From Lactifluus volemus (Eukaryota > Basidiomycota > Agaricomycetes > Russulales > Russulaceae), in the NCBI GenBank assembly GCA_022376515.1, contig WTXI01000002.1, positions 1,550,001-1,614,000 of the forward strand: a stretch of 64,000 bases of DNA, given 5' to 3'. Shown here in pieces: positions 11,842-23,021 of this stretch. The notes beneath the pieces were generated by a model. The model saw only the letters and a program-made list of their open reading frames with translations, did no database searches and was not told the origin of the DNA. The first letter of the stretch is position 1, and every line of letters starts with the position of its first letter. The position numbers and the translations under genes were made by a program.

Positions 11842-12796
11842 ATGGCAGCCTCTTTCGTTCGGAATGGCAAGAAGGCAGTTGGGCATTAGCCCTCCCCCAC
11901 TTAAATTGTTGATCCCAGACAAAGATAGTTGCCATAGGGCGTAACTACGCTAACCATGTCAAGGAACTGAAGAATGTGCTTCCAAGGGAGCCATTCTTCT
12001 TCCTCAAGCCAACAACCAGCTATCTCCCATCTGGTGGTATAATCGAGATCCCGAAAGGAATTAACGCGCACTATGAAGGTGTGTTACGGTGTGGCTACCA
12101 TGTCCCGTTGCTCATACTAGCGTTGCAAGTCGAGCTCGGCCTCGTCATCGGCAAGGGGGGACGTGATATCTCCGAGGCGAATGCTGAAGAACATATAGCT
12201 GGATATGGTGCGTGTACGAAGCTACGTCTACGCTACTGAACTCAAGCGTGAATTCCGGTTAGCCCTTGCCATTGATATGACTGCGAGGAATCTGCAGGAG
12301 GAAGTTAAAAAAAAGGGCTACCATGGTCCACTGTAAAGGGTTTCGACACGTTCACGCCCATCGGGTAAGCTGGGAAGTCCAGTTTCTTTACTTTACCCCT
12401 CAAAGTCTCGAGGACAGGTCTTATATCCCGAAATCGAGGATTGCGGACCCCAAAATCTGAATTTATGGCTCAAAGTGCGTCACGCAACTATTCTTGTTAG
12501 CGAGACAAGATTCTCACTTTGACACTAAATAGATTAATGATCAAATCAAACAAAATGGCAACACGTCAGACATGATTTTCCGCATCCCTCGGCTCATCCA
12601 GCACATCTCATCTATCATGACGCTCGAGGAGGGTGATCTCGTACTCACTGGTACGCCTGCAGGCGTTGGCCCCGTCATTGCAGGCGACAAAGTCGAGTGC
12701 GCGCTTGTCGACGCAGCGTCAAATAGGGAGCTGGAGCGAATTGCCTTTGGCGTGGCAGACCGTACCGCGGGATACCTCTATAAGCCATCACATTGA
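11842..12796 (+). CDS. Fumarylacetoacetate hydrolase-family acylpyruvase, FAHD1-like
   Basis: FAHD1-type enzymes hydrolyse acylpyruvates and decarboxylate oxaloacetate in mitochondria. The signature appears across exons: [66 protein letters not shown] and finally [19 protein letters not shown] with stop at 12794-12796. The E..E and D metal-ligand positions of the family lie in the VELGLVIG and AIDMTARN segments. Exon 1 (from 11842) probably joins GCA to ACAAAGATAGTT through a short intron of about 41 bases; that junction is the least certain part. The intron after the Tyr-Glu codons (near 12075-12120) is clear. The gene is head to head with AP-2 mu. Confidence 0.88.
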
Positions 12797-12877
12797 GACT
12801 AACGTGTTGTGCGGAGCATATTTCCTAATATTCTCTGCGGGGGCACCTCGTGTTGACGATTAAGGAAGTCACTATGC

Positions 12878-15789
12878 CTATGTTGAGCCAACCACGTCCC
12901 TGGCGATCTCCGACCAATACACTGCTTGAGCTGAGCCCTCTACTGCTTGACGCACCGCCGCGTCAAGAGGTTCGCGACACCCGATAGGAACGCACGACGT
13001 AATGGTCACTGCAACATCCAATGCAAGTCGTTGAAGACTAGGGTCTCCCAGCTTTGTGAACGGCCCAGGTAATGTGCCACGTTCTGGGTGTGTTATGGTG
13101 AAGTATGGGACTAGGCGAGAGCAGAGCTGCACAGCCATCTAGAGCGCAAGCAGTAAATAAGCAACCACAGGGGACGCAAAAAAACACTTGCATCGGTTTG
13201 CGCCAGCGGAGAACGACGCTGAAATAGCCGCAAAAGAAGCGTAGAATTACCTTGACTCATGGCCATCAGTATTTGGTGGTTATCAAGTGCAAGCACTACT
13301 ACCTCTGTGCAAGGAACGTCGGTGTCACCAAGCTCCCAGAGCGTTCTCGGAAGGTTCATGATCCACTGCTCAAGTTTTTGAAGACTTCCTGCTTTATTGC
13401 TCATTCTGAAGGTGCCAATATACTGTGGAGCTGTCTCGAGCTAAACAAGCACGGTCAAATCAGAAGTGGATAGCACATAGGGAGATCCGAAGCCTACAAG
13501 CGTCAGTCGCACCAGGAAATCAACCGTTGACCGTTTAATGGCGGATGCGGAAGAGACTTGGAGCGCGTGATCGAGCAAGGCGCCGAGGGTATCGTCCTCA
13601 CCTATCCCGCTATGCGATAGATCGCTGCTTAAAAGCATCCAGACTGTTGGAAGCAGCGCCATGTAATCCTGGGCTGTGATACGCCATCCTACTGAGTGCG
13701 AGGACGTTGAAGCGCCGCGTAACAAGCGCGCAACGTAGCTCTTGACTAGGGAAACTAGTTTTCAATGACATGCTATCACGGCCCTTGGAGTTTCGTGGCG
13801 CCACTTGCTGTGTCGAATAAGCGAGAATTAGCAGTGAGTTAATTCACAAAAGACAACGTTAAGGTCTTGGAGTGCCTGCTCTGTCTGATCTTGGAGGATG
13901 AGCGGGCAAGCATAGAACAAGGAGACAAGATACATGCCTTGACATCGCATCTAACAAGAGGGCTGGGTATAAAGGGAAAGTAGGGTGCCATGCGTTCCAG
14001 AATAACCTGCAGGTTATCCAAGAGAACGCCTGTGTTGTTGTTGGTCTGAAACAACAGGTAAGACGGAGCCAATCGACAACCTACAATCCATACCCTCGGA
14101 CCCTGTAGTAGTGCACCGTACAGATTGCGATATATACAAGCTAGGGCCAGAACAATACCTAGCTCGGTCTGAAGGGGCGTGGAGCTCGGCGTGAAGACAG
14201 AAGGTGCCGAATCGAGGAAATTAGACATGAGAACAGGATGCAATGCCCGCGCCAAACGCTAATAATATACCATCGTAGGTGAGAACAGTCACAAGAATGA
14301 ATGAGACAAACCATTTCGAAGTCTGATCGCTGACCAGCGAGTTTGGGATCTGAATCCAGGTCACTTAGAGTTGTCGACAAAATTACATTATGCAGATCTT
14401 GCAAGGAGTACGGAGCGTCAGCTGACTCGAACTTCTTGGATCTGCAATCGAACGCGAAATGCTCCGCGTCGTCTTCGGGATCAACTTCCGCCTTCCACCG
14501 GCGGATGGGGGGTTTAGAGTCTGGTGGGAGGTTTATCGTTGGTCTAAACAAGGCATTGAAAGGTTCGTAGGCTGTTGGCTCCAGGAAAGCCGACGAAAAA
14601 CCCCATGTTGGGTTTGAGGAGGTAGATGTACGGCTCTCGTTACCATTGGTGGTGAAGGAGCGCAAAGCTACGGTTAGAAACTTCGACATCGATCGAAAAA
14701 CGACGAGCTTTGACTGATAGAAAGCTAGCTGATCAGAATCGAGGCTCCCGGAACACAAGAACATCGTACAGCATTGACAAGGGCGTATTTGCTGCCGAGG
14801 TTGAAGAGACGAAGCTTGTATCTTATCAGGTACACGATTGGTCTGGAACGGACGTGAGGCGAGACAAGACGCACCTCCCTCACCCAGTTTCGTACCAGCG
14901 CTCAATATGCTCAAGTAGCCTTCGAGTATACGCTTACCATGTCCACTCTTGCCATCCCTCCACCCGCAGACAACAACATCCGGAAAAGTATCAAGGTACA
15001 GGTCAAGAAACTGGATGGCATCAATCTGAATCTCGGGAAATATGTGTGTCTGGGCTGACGTTGTGAAGAGAAGGAGGGTAGACGAGTGTGGGCCAAGGTC
15101 ATGCTGCGATGCAAAAGAAGACTCAGCTATTCGTTTTCGGATCAGATGATAGGCACTTACGGCAGAGGTACGAGGGAGAAACCAGGTGAAGAACGAGAGC
15201 AGAGCCCGTCTAACACTTGCATCCTGCATTGTGTATTAGGGAGGAGTCAAAGCAAATACGAGGTCGTGTACTTCATCCGCAATCATTCGGGCGCATGCAC
15301 CCATGACAAATGCCAACGATGATTCGATCAATTCTGTGTGAGCCTCGAGTAGCTCGCGCAGGCCAAGCAATGCATCTATGAGCAAATATCAATAAGTAAA
15401 ATGACAAGGACATCTCGAAACATGCCTTTCTTGACATTGCTATTGTGATGCTTCAGGTGTGTCACCAAGTCCGTCAATGTAAGTTTCCTCCTTGTAGTCG
15501 GAGCGTTGACGTCTTTCTCGACAGTAATGCTCTGCGTTGGAAGTGCGATAGCTTGATACATGAGTTAGAGAGGTGTATCATACACCAGAAGAGGCAGCGC
15601 ATACATCGAGCTTTGAACGAGGTGTCGACTTGATTGACAGGGAGTTTCTTCCCTTTACCGAGCTTTAGTTTCGCTTTCTGCAAGCAGATACTGAAATCAA
15701 CCAGACGGACACAGGGAAAGCACAAAAATAGATTCTCGTACAGAAAAGTCTACCACCTTTTCTTTCTTCTTCTTTGATGCCTTTGGCAT
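12878..15789 (-). CDS. IPI1: Pre-rRNA processing protein IPI1 / TEX10
   Basis: IPI1 is a subunit of the Rix1 complex that works with Rea1 and IPI3 in ITS2 processing and 60S ribosome maturation in the nucleus. The N-terminus MPKASKKKKEKVVDFS at 15789, then KAKLKLGKGKKLPVNQVDTS, SIALPTQSITVEKD, KLTLTDLVTHLKHHNSNVKK and DASVRRALLSFFTWFLP, is the characteristic IPI1/TEX10 armadillo-like domain. It continues with THIFPEIQIDAIQFLDLYLD. The gene extends for 2.9 kb, closer in size to animal TEX10 than to the shorter yeast protein. The C-terminal region, ending ARDVVGST at 12878, is poorly conserved and its exon borders are uncertain. Divergently transcribed from the Trf4 gene. Confidence 0.88.
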
Positions 15790-15944
15790 TGTTGAGTGTC
15801 TCCCAGTCCCAACTCGAACGCAGAAGCTATCCGACCGCCGGGATAAGCGGGTACTCGGGCCGCGACTCAAGTTCCAGCTGCGCGCTCATGATGAATATTC
15901 AACCTGAACTTTAAGCTGTTACCATCCATCATTCCCCGCTCGCC
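15790..15944. promoter_or_regulatory. 155-base divergent promoter, IPI1 / TRF4
   Basis: The start codons of IPI1 (15789, minus) and the Trf4-type gene (15945, plus) are 155 bases apart. The spacer is GC-rich in its left half (around 15835-15870). Both products act on pre-rRNA in the nucleus, so shared control would make sense; that is inference. Confidence 0.6.
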
Positions 15945-18110
15945 ATGCTGACCAATGAGTCCTTAAACTCGATAGATACCAAGGATGAATTCGGTACGAA
16001 CCACAAGGATCGTGGCGGTCGCGAACATGATGTCCTCGATGCGGTTGCCGGTCCGTCCAACATCTCCGCTGCGGCGACAAAACTGAAGAAGAGGAAGAGG
16101 AAGAGTTCTGGAACGGCAACGCCTGTCCCGCTGGACGAACAGAGGTCACTTGCATTTGAGGAACCCCCGTCGTTTGAAAATAATGGCGATTTCATCGCGT
16201 TTGGGTCGGAAGAAGATGAACCCGACCTCCGCAGAGAGGACAAGGACGAGCATCGGGACAGGGAAACGGACAAAGGAAAAGGAAAGGCACGCGAGCGTGA
16301 TGATGGAGGCGAGAGGAAACGCAAAGCAGACGTTGGCCGAAACGATGGGTACAACAACAAGAAGGCGCGTACCGATGCGGCATCGCGCAAGGCACCATGG
16401 GTCGCAGACGTTGACTGGGAGGACTGTACGAACGTGGCTGAATTGTACGCGTCTCTTATTCTTTTTCGCTGCGTGGAGGCTGACGACACGCTGCAGATTA
16501 CACCGAGAAGTCGATGCGTTTGTGAAATACATCTCCCCGACGCGTGAGGAGGATGAAGTCCGCTCATTGGCTGTGACACTCATCTCAGAAGCTATTGTCA
16601 AGAAGTTTCCGGATGCCAAGGTACTCGCATTTGGCAGTTACGAGACCAAACTTTATCTTCCACTGGGGTGAGCAGCCAATGATACTTATTCAATGTCGTT
16701 CAATCTGACCTCCCTGAAGAGATATCGACTTGGTCGTCGTTTCCCAGTCTATGGCATACTCTGACCGGATCACTGTTTTACACGCTCTCGCCAACACGCT
16801 CAAACGGGCGGGCATCACAGATAAAGTGACCATCATTGCAAAGGCCAAGGTGCCCATCGTCAAGTTTATTACGACGCACGGTTACTTCCCAGTTGATATC
16901 TCCGTCAATCAGGAGAATGGCCTAGAAGCGGGACGAGTGGTGTCTGGGTTCCTTTCTGAGATGCCTGCAACTCGGGCTCTCATACTTGTCGCTAAGGCAT
17001 TCCTCAGCCAGCGATCAATGAACGAGGTGTTCACAGGTGGCCTGGGAAGTTACAGCATAGTCTGCCTGGCAGTGAGCTTCCTTCAGATGCACCCGAAGGT
17101 ACGGAGGGGGGAAATTGACCCACAGCGGAACCTGGGCGTGCTAGTGATGGAATTCTTCGAATTCTATGGCCTCTACTTTAACTATCACGAAGTGGGGATC
17201 TCACTACGGGACGGAGGTACCTATTTTTGCAAGGCACAACGAGGGTGGATGGACTACAAGCAGAGTTTGTTATCTATCGAGGATCCAGCTGACGCAAGTG
17301 AGTTGCATGTTGTGTATGCTGAACACGATTCTTAATGTGCAGTATCGCAGCAAATGATATCGCCAAGGGGTCATACAGTATCGCACGAGTGCGCCAGACG
17401 TTCGCAGGTGCATTTAATATCATGACGGCAGCCGCATACATGAAGGCTAGCGTATTGAACTCACGACGGTCAGGGCGGTCCGTAAAGCTGCGCGGACACG
17501 CGGAACCCACCGATCTGAGCATATTGTCGAGTGTCCTCGGTGTCACTCAAGAGGTAGGTGGAATTGAGGTCAAAAATTGTGGCTATGTTTAATGTGTGCC
17601 ATCTAGACGATTAATCGCCGGCGGATAGTACAGGAGGTCTACGACACGAGAGTCCTGCATCGACTCGTAGGAATTCCGCCCAGGGCCACAGTCGTGCAGG
17701 ATATCCCGCGTGTGAACAGTATGATGCGATCAAACAGCGGTGGCGCATCTGTCGTACAATCTGCCTGGGAACCCATGGACCAATCCCAGGAAGAAGGACA
17801 CTCTCGGAATTCTGACTCTTCTGCAAAGCCTTTGTCGCATGAAATCATCGACGTTGATGCTTACGAGGAGGAGAGCCGTTATGAGATACCAGCCAATAAG
17901 CGACGGAAGACCACTGGGAGACAGCTCATAGACGTGGAAACGGTGTTTACTACAGACTCTGGGAGTGAGGATGGTGAGGTAATCATAGTTGAGGAGGGGC
18001 CTAGAACAGAAGACTCTGAGGAGAGGAGGGAGAGAGAGACTGGTCGTGTAAAGATTGATCGGAAGCGTGCCTTTTGGGCTTCAAAAGGCGGGACCGCCGT
18101 GTCAACGTAA
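15945..18110 (+). CDS. TRF4: Trf4/Cid14-type non-canonical poly(A) polymerase of the TRAMP complex
   Basis: Trf4-family enzymes add short A tails to aberrant or precursor RNAs in the nucleus and hand them to the exosome. A Lys/Glu-rich disordered N-terminus is followed by APWVADVDWEDCTNVAEL, then after an intron by LHREVDAFVKYISPTREED. The nucleotidyltransferase core is AFGSYETKLYLPLGDIDLVV, with the GS motif and catalytic Asp-x-Asp (D-I-D). KVPIVKFITTHGYFPVDISV supplies the third Asp. The central domain has SGFLSEMPATRALILVAKAF, GGLGSYSIVCLAVSFLQMHP and FEFYGLYFNYHEVGISL, then the nucleotide-recognition segment at SYSIARVRQTFAGAF. The C-terminal 200 residues are acidic and Ser-rich with a KRRK basic patch. 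Stop is at 18108-18110. Five or so introns, all short. Confidence 0.93.
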
Positions 18111-18360
18111 ATGGCAACTGATCCGTTGGTTGCTCTCTCCACCTTTACCTTAACCTTATTCACATCCCCTTTCCCTTCCTTTCTTTTTTTTTTTCTCTTC
18201 GTCCCTTGTCTCCTTCTCTACTCTCACCCGACGTGTGATTACCACTCTCAATAAAGGTTACCACTTGGAATAAAAAACAAAACATTCGGCTTTTGCCTAG
18301 TTTCAGTTCATAGGTCGCCAGTCGCTCCTTGTTTAGCCGCTTTCATTCCTTCCTTCTACT

Positions 18361-20933
18361 ATGTGAGTCTTCATGATCTTTTTTTTGTCTCTCCCTTGCA
18401 CCGCATAACCCTTGTTTCTCTTCATTTACGCCGCATTTTAGGGCCGCACCACAACCTCCACCAGCCAACTTGAAAGACCGCATAGCGGCCCTTCAGCAGC
18501 GCAACGGTACTCCTTCACCGACCGCATCACCGACATTCCCTTCTCGTGATGCGTCCGTCACTCCTCCCCGAGGCAGCCTACGTGACAAGATTGCTAAGTT
18601 CGAAAAGAGGGGTGGCGTTCCCATTCCCCGCGGCAGTTTTGGTATGGGGGTCCCGCCACTAGAGGACACTGGCTCTACGAAAAGTCGTGAGCTGTATGGA
18701 AACAGGGTTGCCGCCCTTGGGAAGGGACGGCCTACCGCCCCAGGAAATTCTGGAAACCGAGCTGTCACGTCACCTTCAATCAACTTAGCCGCAACAAGTA
18801 ACCGGACTTCGCCGGATGCAAATGCCGCTATACCAACGGCAAATGTAGCCCCCAACCTTATCAGCCATTCCATTTCTTTATCTACGCCTCTTTCACGTCA
18901 TACCTCTTCGGGGCTCGCCGATAGACCAGCTAGTGCTCTTGGTGTGGTGGACAAGTCAGATGAGGCGCAGCAAACCCCCACGGAACCTGCAGATGAGCGC
19001 CAGGAGACTCTTGTGCAAAGAGGTCCCATCGCTCAGCCTGAATCATCCTCTAACACCCAGGATGCCATGCCCTCAGAACCCATTGATTCCGCCGCGAAAT
19101 CTACTTCTGAGCTAGCCTTTCATCAGCCTCCTCGGTACACTCTCCTTCGACTGGTTCAACTACTACGGCCATGACGCGGCGTCAAAGTTCTTCTATTCCC
19201 CTCAAAGTGACGCTTTCCAAGGTCGCTTCAAGCCAGGCTAGAAGCATCGCCCCCTCCCTCACTCCCTCTTGTTCACAATCTACTCCAGCGACCCCCCACC
19301 TCAAAGCCAGGAGGGTCCGCCCGCCGTCACCCCTAAACACTCCCCATCCACTGTTCAAGCCCACGTTACGGTTGAGCAGTTTCCCGTCAAGGAAGCGGCA
19401 ATCAACGCCACCTCCCGGGGGTCCCGACTGGATCATCCTTTGACGGTCACTTCAGCCCGTTCTGATGCACCTTCTGTTGAGGATGGTTTGAAACGGCGCT
19501 CCACGCCCACGCCCACACCCACCGCCAACAAGGCGAAGACCAGTGTGCTTTCTGATAGCACTTCCACCCCTGCGCCGAGTGTCGGTGTACCCGCCAACAA
19601 GTCTTCTGCAGTGTCTTTTGTCTCCGGAGATCTTGAACCTTCGGCTGGAATGGCACCATCCACAATCGAGCCTGGCCGCCCAAACTTCAGCGCTGTTGTG
19701 CACCGCGGTGACGATGATGTGCGTCCAGACTCAGCACAGGGTGCCCCATCAAGATCTAGTATAGCCACCTCCCGCCCGAGTTCTTCAAGTTTCAAACCTG
19801 GAACCGATGGCGGAGTTGTACGCTCGAAGCGGAACTTCAAGCATCTCGGTGCATTGCCGTCTGACCCTCCCATGAGTCCTGTTGGGGGCGATCTTGGTGC
19901 CGGGGAACTAGCCGCTCTACTTCAAGAGGCAGCGTGGCTCGAACAGAGGCTTTCTGATGAGAATATGACTTTTGATATATCCTCTGTTACAGGCGAGGAG
20001 CCGAAGGCGGCAATGGAGTCCGCGGTCTCGCCTGCTACCATAGCGAAGGGTGGTCAAGTTGCCACGTCTGCCCATGCGGTTGCGACGTCAACACGAACAA
20101 AGGGGCGCGGACTTACCCTTGATCGTCGACCTCGGCACTCCCGACTAATACCCTACATTCGCCTATCCGGTCGTCCCCTTCGACACCAAGCTTTCAAGTT
20201 CATCCAGCAGCATCCAACTTATCTGGAGAAACACCTCCGAAGTCTGCACGTCCACGTAAATACTTCTCTCTCCGTGGAGCACTGCGTGGTCAGCGGCTCA
20301 GCATGTCATCTGAAATGTCGTCGGACGATTCCGCTCCCGTAGCTACTCCACCATCACCTAACTTCGAACTCTCCATGACTCAAGCTGCCCATGGTCATGG
20401 AAATGACACCATGAGCATCCGCAGCATGTTTTCCATTCGCAGCAACAGGAGTGGTAAGAGTGACAGCGTGCCAGGTTCCCTACGCCTTTCTCCTCGGCGC
20501 AGTGTCTCGAGGGCGAGTTCTTTCGCTGAACGCCTCTTCAACAGGGCGATGAGGTCAAAGTCTATGTTGGATGACCCTGGTGAGTGATTCTTGTTCTGGT
20601 CACATTTTGCGAGAGTTAAACCACCCCTGCGTATTTACAGATGATGCGATCCCGGAACAGTCACCCATGCTCCCTCCCATCACCTCAGAGACACCCAGTT
20701 CTCTTCTCTCAATCTCACCGATGTCAGCATCTTCAAAGAATGAGGTTCCATTCGACCGCGACATTTTTGACTCATTTCCAAATGTACCATCAGAAATTCC
20801 GCAAGGGCCGGCGTCGTATTTGTTCCCTGTGCCGCCGAAGGCAGTGGAACAAGACTTCAAGCGCTCATCTATCATCAAGGTCTCCACTAGCGAGAATGGT
20901 GGCAGTCAAGACACGCCCACCTGGCTCCGGTAG
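18361..20933 (+). CDS. Ser/Pro-rich hypothetical protein with intron-split start codon
   Basis: I do not recognise a named family. The first exon supplies only the bases AT (18361-18362). A 79-base intron (18363-18441, GTGAGT..TTTTAG) follows and the next exon gives G, so the mature message starts M-A-A-P-Q-P-P-P-A-N-L-K-D-R. Two related motifs follow, LKDRIAALQQR and LRDKIAKFEKRGGVPIPRGS. Most of the rest is low-complexity Ser/Thr/Pro. A short helical segment, LGAGELAALLQEAAWLEQRL, lies near 19890-19950. The end has SMRSMFSIRSNRS-like repeats and RSVSRASSFAERLFNRAM. An intron at about 20580-20640 leads to the last exon, with stop at 20931-20933. The frame changes near 19135-19290 (a 154-base intron 19135-19288 would fit) and again near 20100-20150, where one missing base is the likeliest cause. 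Confidence 0.7.
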
Positions 20934-23021
20934 CAGCCAGGATCATGAACCTCAAGAGTCCACGCCGCTGCCGTGTGGACGGCAGTCTGGTTTACTAATT
21001 CATCTATATTTCTATGGTGTAACTGGGAGCGGCCCTGGTGCAGCGCACTGCGGCAATGCTCTAGACTGCATGCTGACCCATTACGCCCTTAATTCACGTA
21101 ACTTCCCCTCATTTACACCGTCATCTCATACACTTTCGTTTCGTTTTCTTACATTTCCAGGTCACTTTCGGATTCAAAAATAGTTTAATTTCCCCTCGTT
21201 ATTACCCCATAGCATTCTGCTATATCTCATTGATTGTGCGATATTTGAAGCCGAGCTTCCATCCTACGAGTTAAAAGTTGCAGTCGTAATTAAATAACCT
21301 CACGTCATGGATGATCTGTGCGAGTTATGTGCGAGCTACACTCGAACTGTCTTGCAATCGGATCGTTTTTATCTTCCTGGGATTTCCCTGTCCCAATGAA
21401 TAATGACGTAGTTGTACTGTATCACCATGATGATGTTGAGAGCAGTAATAATCAGCTTGCTCGTTCTCGTTCTGGACCGCAGTGTAAGTACTGTACCGCC
21501 CTACTACTGTACGATTGTAGGGGCCCAGGGACCCTAACCAAATTAATGTCTTTTTTGAAGTCCGTGGCCGGACTAGAAGGCTCAATAGCAAAAGTAAGTT
21601 ACTACTTACCGTACTTGGAAGAAAGGGAAGTGTATAATTAGTCGTCCCGTACTGTATCCTGCATCTTGATTGCCGACGTTGATTCAGAAATGGAAGTGAA
21701 CACCGCGCCACGGCACAGCCGCCCTAAGTGTATTAAGTACTATTAGCTCATATTGTTGATCGACGTTGGCCTTCTTCTCTGGCCGTCTTTTCTGGGCATC
21801 CTCTAACCTTCGACCTGTGCCACTGGCGTTGTCAATCCGGCGAACATCCTCTACTGTATTTGGGCTTTGATGGGAGGCACGATGCCGTCGCAGTTTATCA
21901 TGATCAGGCCCGCCGCTTCAAGTTCGCTTCTTGTTACGGAAATTCGGACTCAGCTGCGGAGTGGTGAACGCTTATTTTGCTACTGTGAACATCTATGATG
22001 CAAAGGAATATAGAGAGTATGGGATACATATAGTTGGATGATAGTGCAGCAGAGTGAGACTCCACTGATGACAGAGCTGTAACTCCAACACTTCCCGACT
22101 TGCCTCTTTATTTTCGTTTTTGCACCCGTGGTTCGCTGGTTTGTCGATGAGTTGTAGCAAATCCGTGGCTAACCAAATGGTCGAGAGATCTCCTCACTTG
22201 TGCTGTTCCGCAATACTACACTACGAGTCTACAACCTCAGAGAATGATGTATCGCGGGCCATGGTGTACAATCTTGACGACATTCTTCCCTCCTCAAGGT
22301 TTTATTTTCGAACCCCCAGCGTGGAATTCCTGAGCACTACGAAAGTCCTGTCCTGTGGTTATCGAGGTCGTCACGTGGTCAACTGAGCTCATCGATGTCG
22401 TACTATTCTCATCGTAAAAAGTCAAGAACAGCGAGCACTCGCAGATGGGTATCCCCGTGGTGCGGAAAACCTTGTCGGGCGTCAGACGATGGACAAGATC
22501 CGAGACCCTTAAATACAAGCCAGGTAAATCGACCTTAACTGCTGTTGTCGCAGATTCATCGTGACCAGTGAGACTATAATGTACGTGAATTTGGTTCAAA
22601 GGAAGAAGGCCCACTGGAAGTACTGGCATGCAACGATGACACCCTTCGTCTCTCGTTTTTAATTTACCTTACCTTACCTTGCCTCTTCTCCTCGTCGTGT
22701 TTCGTTGCCGCATGTCGCACTTATGATTCGTCCTCGTCTGCTCCATCGCCCAATGCTCTCCTAGATCTTTCCCACACTCTCGCACCCTTATTTGAACTCA
22801 CCCGCATACTCTCCATAAATGTGACTAACGGGAAAGGGGTGGGGGGCCCGCCGAGAGTAGTCAGAGTATCAGATGGGATGTCAAGTCATCTATTGATATG
22901 CTACGCTTCTAAATATTATTGGTGTGACTCCCTACAAAGACACAATGGTGGCCGAGTCTCAAAGTTTGACGCGACGCGTCGTTTATTTTTCCCACGCCTT
23001 TTGGATCCACTTGACTTCGTA
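20934..23021. other. Intergenic, about 2.1 kb
   Basis: Nothing here can be supported as a gene. A minus-strand frame of 111 codons (22294-22629) starts with a true ATG but has no recognisable motif and no neighbouring exons. The right end carries the CENP-C promoter with an ACGCGT box (22974-22979) and a T-rich leader. Confidence 0.5.
22974..22979. promoter_or_regulatory. MCB-like ACGCGT element upstream of CENP-C
   Basis: The palindrome ACGCGT inside GCGACGCGTC lies 42 bases upstream of the CENP-C ATG at 23022. ACGCGT is the MluI cell-cycle box bound by MBF in ascomycete yeasts, where it drives G1/S genes. Its use here is inference from position and gene identity. Confidence 0.4.

Noticed and set aside
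14710..15066. Plus-strand frame of 118 codons
   Set aside because: It is antisense to the IPI1 exons, which carry clear family motifs.
18361..20933. Calling the Ser/Pro-rich gene a pseudogene because of its frame changes
   Set aside because: The first change can be a 154-base intron with good splice sites and the second fits the homopolymer error seen in conserved genes nearby.
22294..22629. Minus-strand frame of 111 codons with an ATG
   Set aside because: No family motif, no supporting exons and unremarkable codon use; a chance frame of this length is expected in 2 kb of intergenic DNA.
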